Assembly (NCBI GenBank): GCA_964017125.1
Contig: OZ024903.1
Coordinates: forward strand, 109,126,863-109,190,862
DNA: 64,000 bases
From: Flabesymbios commensalis
Taxonomy: Eukaryota > Annelida > Polychaeta > Terebellida > Flabelligeridae
Reading direction: 5' to 3'
Part shown: piece after piece, positions 13,201-22,200 of the stretch
Position numbering within the stretch: the first letter of the stretch is position 1
How the letters are laid out: the number at the start of each line of letters is the position of its first letter
The notes under the pieces: generated by a model
What the model was told of the DNA's origin: nothing
Databases searched by the model: none
The model's input: the letters and a program-made list of their open reading frames with translations, nothing else
Position numbers and translations under genes: made by a program

Positions 13201-16200
13201 GGTTTCGGTATTTAGGAATGCCCCAATAAACAGATAAACTTAATAAAATAGGCTCTGGGCCTCCCGCCTAACCTAATTATCAGTGATTATAGCATCCTAA
13301 TTTATTATTCTTATTTCCTAGTAACCTCAGCTACAATGCATCATTGTATATTTCCAAGTGAACCAAGCAGAACAAGTCACTGAGACCTGGGGAGCCAGTT
13401 ATTGGGCCCCAAGGAATTGGGGCACAGTGAATCATGATTCACTGTGCCCTGCGATTCACTGTGCACCAACTAATGTGATTCACTGTACCCCAGTGAGATA
13501 TTCCTTTTGTAAATGATGTTTCTCGATATGCATTAACAGTTATAGGTGTTTCTTTTTAAGTGATTTATTTGTTAGAAAATCAAACCTCCCGGTAAAAACA
13601 GTGTTATGAACATGATCAAGCAATTTGAGCGAATTAGGTATATGTTACTGATGTTATCTTCATTCATGAGGATATTGTTATGCCGTTAATATGTGTGTGG
13701 AGTGATGTGATGTCTGGTGGTGTGGAGATTGTGTTGTGAATGGTTGTGAATGGTAGTCCATGGTTGTAGTGATTGTAGGTCCTGATATGGTGATTGGTGG
13801 TGCATAGTGGTGGTGATTGTGGGAAGTAATGTGGTTGGTTGTGATTAGTGGTGGTGATTGTGGGAGGTAATGTGGTGAATGTAGTTGGTGTTGTATGATG
13901 GTGGTGATTGTGGAAGGTGGTGTGATGAATATGGTTGGTGGTGCATAGTGGTGGTGATTGTGGGAGGTGATTGTGGTTGGTGGTGCATAGTGGTTGTGAT
14001 TGTGGGAGATGATGTGGTGAATGTGGTTGGTGGTGCATGGTGGTGGTGATTGTGGGAGGTGATTGTGATTGGTGGTACATAGTGGTGGTGATTGTGGGAG
14101 GATATTTTTTGTGATTCACTGTGCTCTGACTTCCCCTATCCCAAAATCATGGAATTTGTGACCAAAAATAAACAAACTGGATGTGTTTCAGCTTAGCCTT
14201 AGGCGTACATATATAGGCCCATAAAGCAGATATAATACAATAACAATCACTTTAAAATACGGAGTGTCTATCCGTACATGACTAACCTTACGTATTTGCC
14301 GTTATTCATATGCATTACAACGAATCCCATGATGATTTATACTAGCTTTCAAATTAAGATTGATCAACCAGGATCGCATGATTTTCGGCAAATTCGTAAA
14401 TTCTAAAACGATTTCCTTCAAATTTTACAAATGCCATTTTCTATTCAAATCCTAAGAGCCCTGAAAATTTCATAAAATTATAGCGTATTTCAAAAGTTAG
14501 GCCATTACTAGGTCAGTGCTCCAGATAACATGCGTATATGCGTAAAATACGCATACCGTATATCCCCGCGTATAGTGCGACGCCATGTATAATACGAGTT
14601 AAGATTTGAGGCCTCGGATGACCTGAAAAACGTCTACCCCTTTGCATAATACGACCTTAAATTTTGGATGTCGGCAGCCTGCCGGTCGGCAGCGTTCAGG
14701 GCCATCTAAATGTGAGGCATGGATATTATCTTATTCTACTAAATAGCGCTGTGACACCTGCATAGACGATGCTCAATGACGGAAACAGCGGCAACATTAC
14801 AGCTCTGCAAAACCAAAGGGCAGTATCTGCTTACTTGTAAAGTAAGCAGATACTGTATTTCCATTTTCCACGGCAGAGTGGATGTCATCGGGACTGTCTC
14901 GATGGGCAGACATTCTGAGGCCTGCAGAAGCTACATATATATACACACAGATTTTAAAATACCCGTATTTATATTTAGCTGACAAATTTATATTATTTTA
15001 ATTCATCTGCAACAAAGACCATATTTTAATATCGTCGTGCTCAAATAAGAACATTCAAAGATGCAATGTGATTGTAAAACATTTGCAGACTAGCCACATT
15101 GTCTAGACACATGAGGTGTTTGGTTGTATAACATGTATAAGGTGTCTGGGTGCGAAAAAACAGCAGCGCTCCATGAACTACAGCTAACAGATACCACCAT
15201 TTGCTCAATACCGTATCAGCCGCGGCAACAGCGGTAGGCGTTAATGTTATCCCAGCAATATGGACATTCTGAGGCCTACATGTATAGAATTTGCGATAGG
15301 AGATATAATCAGTGATATCTTGTTATATTTCATCAACGCATTCTCTCATTCCAATAGGAAAATATCATGTTCAGATTTGTCGTACACAATGGAACACTCC
15401 CATATGAAAGGCGATCCTAGATTAAATTATTATTAATATAAATGAACAGGTCAGGATTGTGAATTGGTTGCAGACTAACAGCGTCATTTATCTGCCCGTG
15501 GTTGTCAAGCGTGCCACGCGCGTCGGCAAACACGACACATTCACCCAATGCTGGTACAATGTTGTGTCAGCGTCGCAGACGGTGGCCCAGCAAAGTACCA
15601 GCATTGGGTGAATGTCTCTTGTTTGCTACTAGTTGGAAAGGCACAGTCTTGTTGTATCGTGTGTATAGGCCTGCTTACCAAACACGCTGACTGGCCTACG
15701 TTTAAAGATACGTTCTACCGCTAGAAACTTACCGCTGAGCTTACCGCTAGAGAGCTAAAAAATTGTATTAAATTGTACATCTATGTATAATACGAGGTGC
15801 CTTTTTGTGACATGAATAGCTAAGAAAAAACATCGCATTATACACGGGGATATACGGTATGTAAAAACAAAAAACTCATTGATAGAAAATCTGAGGAGTA
15901 TTATTACCCATTAAAATACCCATTAAAATAAAAAGAAACAGGAAAAAGGAAACGATTTGTTGTATTTTGTACGTGAGCACTCAGCAGAACTATGTGACCT
16001 GAGTGTGACCTGAATGTGGCTGTATGAAAAATACTCGTTGTATATTTTGTCATCATATTTCACTCCTCATCACCCATTTTAATGAGTGAAATACTCCTAA
16101 AACCAAAAAAATATCTGGATCTCTGCTAGGTGGTGGGAGGTATTTTCGCGCAGGGGGTATTTTCGCGCACCTCGTTTGTTTTTTGCCTTAGTTCTTAAAG

Positions 16201-19200
16201 GGTTTTGTAAACTTTTATCTTGTTTTGATTTTCGATCATTGACAGGTGTTTTAATGCAGCGTATATAAAAATTGCGTCGTTTTGCAGCAAAGTTTTTTCA
16301 TCCCCCATTAAAATAGTTTCTTTTTATTTTGAGTCCCAGAAAATGCCAATTTTTTTGGCTTCTAAAACTCAAAATCACTGAAATTACATTTTTTAATGTT
16401 TTTTTTGCAGATGCTTGTATCAGGTTGAAATAAAAACAGACATGTGCCGGCCTATAACTAGTATAAGTATAGACTAACGTTAATTGACATTGCCATTGAA
16501 ATTTGTCATGGCCAATTGTCCATTGGCATTGAAACATTGTGATGGTCATGAATGATGATGATAATTTCACGTTTGGAATTATGGGTTGGTATGAATAGCG
16601 AGGGAGACCTATAAAGCGAGAGAGGATCAATAAGAGGCCGAATGTCTGTATATGAGATGGCAATTTATCACTAAATATACAAATATATGTTATAAACATC
16701 ATAATATACATGAATATTTATCGAAACCGGTTAAAATTATTAAAACAGTTGGGAAAATGAATGATAACAACAACGAGGGAGACAATTATAAGATCGCTGG
16801 CGGCCGGCCGCCATTTTGTCAGATTGCCCAGTCGGCCAACAGTGGAGCCATCTGGTGAATAGAACGGGTTGTCACAAGTGACAGGTACCAGGGTACAGTA
16901 CCGAAGCAATCAGGATAGATTTTGATAGCAGCATGGTATAGTATTGGTTTATTATTTTAATTAAAAAAAAACACAATAACACACAATTATTATGCGTAAA
17001 TATAATATATATTTTATTGACATACAACATTCATACAACAATCATTCAACATAGATAATGTACACAAATGCATAATATACAATATAATACAAAATTTGAA
17101 GCCGTAGCTATAGTCCTGTGTATATATGACATATATATAATATCATCATAATATCATACATTCATGATCCACATTCTCAATTACTGTTTGTTCACAGTTG
17201 TGGTCTTCGTCGTTCTTTTGTGTTTCTTTTGGCCAGGCTTGGTACCATATTAATCCATGGCTGACTCAAGCTGTCGTGATCTGAGTGATGACATCAAAAC
17301 GCCTTGAGTGTCACGTAGGCCTACATATATCACACATTTACCGGCGAGTGCAAGAAGCTGTTGTGATCTCAGTGATGACAAGTAGACTACAATTGAAGAT
17401 CAAACTCGATCAAATCACCGCTGGATAGGGTTGGCGTTAATATCATTTAAAAGAAAGTAACGTTAAAAAATCAAATAATTACACTATACAATAGGGCCTA
17501 TGTAGGCTATCATTTATATTGAGTTTTAGTACTGTAGATATAGTCCACGTGGACGTGTTGTATCTACTGGTGGTGTTTTATCTACTGTTAAGTTAATTGT
17601 TTTTTAGGCGGTTTTCTTTTCATTTGCATTTCACCTAGACCGACTCTTATATACACAGAGAGCTTTGATGTATATATATCTGAATGACATACAAATCCAT
17701 ATTTTGGCTGATTACTAATAACGATTCGTGTAGGTGAGCCAGTGGTGACGTTAGATACATGTACATACATCTTTTATGTTCTTGTATTAGCAGGAACGCG
17801 AGTGGCTAAGTGATTACCGGGTACACACCAGGTGTCGCTCACAGTCACCTGTCAAAGCCTAAGAGACTTTCAAACGAAGCGAAGTCTCTTTCGATCACAA
17901 AACTGGACCTGTATTGTCTCCCAAATAAAAAAAAAGAAAATCATAATTGTATACGAACAATACAAGCATATATTTTATGGTGACATCGATAAATATACGG
18001 TGGGTATAAAAAGCGAGGGAGACCTATAAAGCGAGAGAGGATCAATAAGAGGCTTCGTATGGCAGTGTGATGCATGTATATGATGTATTTATCGATGTTA
18101 CAATAAAATATATGCTTGTATTGTTCATATACAATTATTATTTTATATTTTTTTATTTAGGAGACAATACAGGTCCAGTTTTGTGATCGAAAGAGATTTC
18201 GCTTCGTTTGAAAGTCTCTTTCGCTTTGACAGGTGGCTGTGAGCGACACCTGGTGTGTACATGGTGATCACTTAGCCGCTCGCGTTCCTGCTAATACATG
18301 AACATAAAATATGTATACATGTATCTAACGTTACCACTGGCTCATCTACACGAATCTTTAGTAATCAGCCAAAATATAAAAATAAGAAAGCACACTGTAT
18401 TTAACCTATAGGCTATTATACTATAACAATACATTGTAGCGATCAAGATTACAATATAAACTGGGTGCATCTGGATTTGTATGTCATTCAGATATATATA
18501 CTTCAAAGGTCTCTGTGTATATATAAGAGTCGGTCTAGGTGAATTGCCAATAAAAAGAAAACCGCCTTAAACACAAATAACTTAACAGTGGATAAAACAC
18601 AACCTGAAACTCAATTAACAACAACAATAGATAAAACACATCCAAAATGCAATTGACGACAACAGTGGGTAGAACACCAGCTGCATTTCACACCTCCGTT
18701 AGTGATCAACTGATAAGCCTAATCCCCCCGGGCGAGACCAATTAACCGTCTTCATCCTAAAGACTACTTTCACATACGTATTTAATAAATGTCACACTAA
18801 TAAAATTTAACAAATGCATATAGGCTAGATATTTTGGTTAATTTATTATCTGATAGATAGGTAGCTATAGGTAGACCGTGTTGCCTACGTCCATGAGTAG
18901 GCCTACCGCGATTGAAAGAAACATTCATAGTAGAACGACAACATAAACTTTTACGTTTATCCAGGCTTCTGATACAATAAAGGATATATTTTATTCTTCA
19001 AATTCCTAAACCGATCATATTTAAGAGAACTATCAATTACTGAAAACCCTTTTATTAATCTCGATACATTTGTAAGTAACAGGTATGGACTATATCTACA
19101 GTACTAAAACTTAATGATAGCCTACATAGGCCTTATTGTACAGTGTAATTATTTGATTTTTTAACGTTACTTTCTTTTAAATTATATTAACGCCAACCCT

Positions 19201-22200
19201 ATGCAGCGGTGATTTCATCGAGTTTGATCTTCAATTGTAGTCCACTTGTCATCACTGAGATCATGACAGCTTCTTGCATTCGCCGGTAAATGTGTGATAT
19301 ATGTGTGCCTACGTGACACTCAAGGCGTTTTGATGTCATCACTCAGATCACGACAGCTTGAGTAAGCCATGGATTAATAAAACTAAAGAACAAAGAGATC
19401 GCCATCTACTTAAATTTCTCAAAACACACAAACCCCGACAACATCGTTCAAGTGACGCTGCATTAACGATTCTACGCTCCACCGCCAATGGTAGGCCCGC
19501 TAAGCCTGGCCAAAAGAAACGCAAAAGAACGGCGAAGACCACAACTGTGAACAAACAGTAATTGAGAATGTGGATCACTAATTTTTGATCTTATGATGAT
19601 ATTATATATATGTCATATATACACAGGACTATAGCTACGGCTTTAAATTTTGTATTATTTTGTATATTATGCATTTGTGGAGCCTACATTACCTATGTTG
19701 AATGATTGTTGTATGAATGTTGTATGTCAATAAAATATATATTATATTTACGGAAACTAATTCTGTGTTATTGTGGTTTTTTATAATTAAAATAATATAC
19801 CAATAATATACCATGCTGCTATCAAAAGCTATGCTGATTGCTTCAGTACTGTACCCTGTCACTTGTGACAACCCGTTCTATTCACCAGATGGCCCCACTG
19901 TTGGCCGACTGGGCAATCTGACAAAATGTCGGCCGGCCGCCAGCGATCTTATAATTGTCTCCCTCGTTGTTGTTATCGTTCATTATCTCAACTGTTTTAA
20001 TAATTTTATCTGTATCTGTATCTGTATATTACGTGGCAGTACGCACTATTGTGCTATCGCGCCACGGGAGTAACTTAGCAAGGCCTGTTATCATTCATGA
20101 TATCATTCATGGCCTTATATATGTGCCAAGTACTCCATATTGTGGATTTTTTGGGGTCTCGCCGGATGGAAACTGCGCCTACGTCCATTGAGGTTTTTTT
20201 ACGTCCAACTCAAAGTCAGTCAGACGAGCCATCTGATTTACGTGGCTCTCTGAGCCCCACGATAGTGTATACGGCACCTGGCAGTCCCAGGCGGTCACCC
20301 ATCCACTTATAAACCGGGCGCGACATCGCTTAACTTCAGTGATCCAGCAGATATCGATGAGCGAACGCCGTATTCCGTATATATATAATTTTAGCCGGTT
20401 TCGATACAGTTATATGTATATTATGCAAGGCCGTAGGAAGCAAATTCAAAGTGGTCCGGCCATTTTCCAATTATTCAGTACAATTACGCCTACAGCAACA
20501 CACCGAAAGGGCGTTGCTGCTAGGGGGGTCTGGGGGCATGCCCCCTCAGTAAATTTTTAAAAATTCCATCGTTTCTGGTGCCATCTGGCCCATTTTGAGA
20601 GACGAAATTTTAATTTCTAAATGATTTAATTTTTGATCACTTTTTATTTGTTGAACTAGTCTATATAGCCTATATGGACTATATGGACTCTAATTTGCTA
20701 TGCAAATATGTTAGTCAAAAGCCCGTTTATTTAGACCGTTAGAGCGCAGGTATGTCTTCTCTCAGGGCGCTGAAGGCTCGCTCACTGGTGGCATTTGTGG
20801 CTGGCATAACTAATACCAGTTTTCTTAACCTCTATCAGCATACGCTGTCCTTTGGAGAGTGAGTCTAAGTACAAAAGCACATCCCTAAAGAATGGTCAGA
20901 GGGTCCGTTTGGCGTTAGTCAAAAGCCCGTTTGTCAGGGCCTAAAAGTAAGAACTTTTTCATTTAAAAGTCAGTGGACGATGTGAATGCTACTAAATCCA
21001 TTAATATGAATTTTAGGTTACAGCTCTATGTTCAGAAGGTCCTATGTTCAGAAGGTCCTATGTTAAGAAGGTTCAGATGCTCCATAATAATATACGTCAG
21101 GTCTAAATAATTTACAGAACAACGATGTACAAACATGTAGTCCCCTATATTATGCTCCATAATAATATACGTCAGGTCTAAATAATTTACAGAACAACGA
21201 TGTACAAACATGTAGTCCCCTATATTATAGGGGACTACATGTTTGTAGGCCTACATCGTTGTTCTGTAAATTATTTAGAAGGTTCTATGTTCAGAAGGTC
21301 CTTTGTTCAGAAGGTTCTATGTTCAGAAGGTTCTATGTTCAGAAGGTTCTATATTCAGAAGGTTCTATATTCAGAAGGTCCTATGTTCAGAAATATTTGT
21401 TCAGAAGGTCCTATGTTTAGAAAGTACGCTGGCAAATAAACAATATTATTTATTCAATTTATCGGAATCCGTCTATATCTACAATAAGAAATACGTATTT
21501 TAAATAGAAGAAATGGTCACCGTGACCAGTGAAATACACATGTGGTATAGGTCTACATTTCAGAGCAATAAATATCTTGAGTGTATTGTGCAAAGGAGAA
21601 AAATAATTGTAGTTAAAAATCAAGGTCATACAGATGTCTAGGTCATGTAATTGTAAATTGCTGCTTTACATCTCTTTTCGACAACAGACTAACAGTCCTT
21701 TAAGTGACATTGCAAGACGATAAAAACAGTGCAGTTAATTGATGAGATGAATGATGTACATATGATGATGGGAGCATGGGGTGATAGGGCGTGGTGGGTT
21801 ATTGAGAGTATTTTCCTTCACTCGCCCGATAAGGGGTTCTGGGCATGCCTATAGCCGGATTCACATTAACCGTGGCGAATGATCTCGCTGATTTATCTGT
21901 CAATTCTCAACCAATTTTCATGCAATATATTCCAAGCATTATTTTCTGATCATGAGGCGACTACCCAGAAAATTTCATTGAAAAATATTGTATGGGGTCT
22001 ACATTAAACGTTAGTCAATTTAACATGTAGTAAATAAAAATTGTCGTCTTCTATAAACCCTTTATATCTCATAGGTTCATTACATGTCAAATGGTCTACC
22101 TTCTTCTAAATACCTTGTAAAACTTATCGAAATTTTCAGAGTAGTCGCCCCATGGCTCGGTAAATGTCTGTGCAAAATGTCAGGAAAATTGGTTCAGAAT

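Larger units (their letters stand above)
14514..16125. mobile_element. hAT-like non-autonomous element, outer shell of a nest
   Basis: The left end CAGTGCTCCAGATAACATGC and right end AATATCTGGATCTCTG form imperfect ~15-bp terminal inverted repeats. CTAGGT flanks the element on both sides (14508-14513 and 16126-16131) as a 6-bp target duplication. No transposase is visible. The body is largely taken up by a second element at 14556-15857. CAG termini suggest a hAT relative; this is an inference, since classical hAT elements duplicate 8 bp. Confidence 0.7.

Noticed and set aside
13664-14119. 151-codon minus-strand His/Pro/Thr-rich open frame
   Set aside because: It is the translation of a T/G-rich minisatellite without stop-forming words; there is no domain, no splice context and no homologue that I know.
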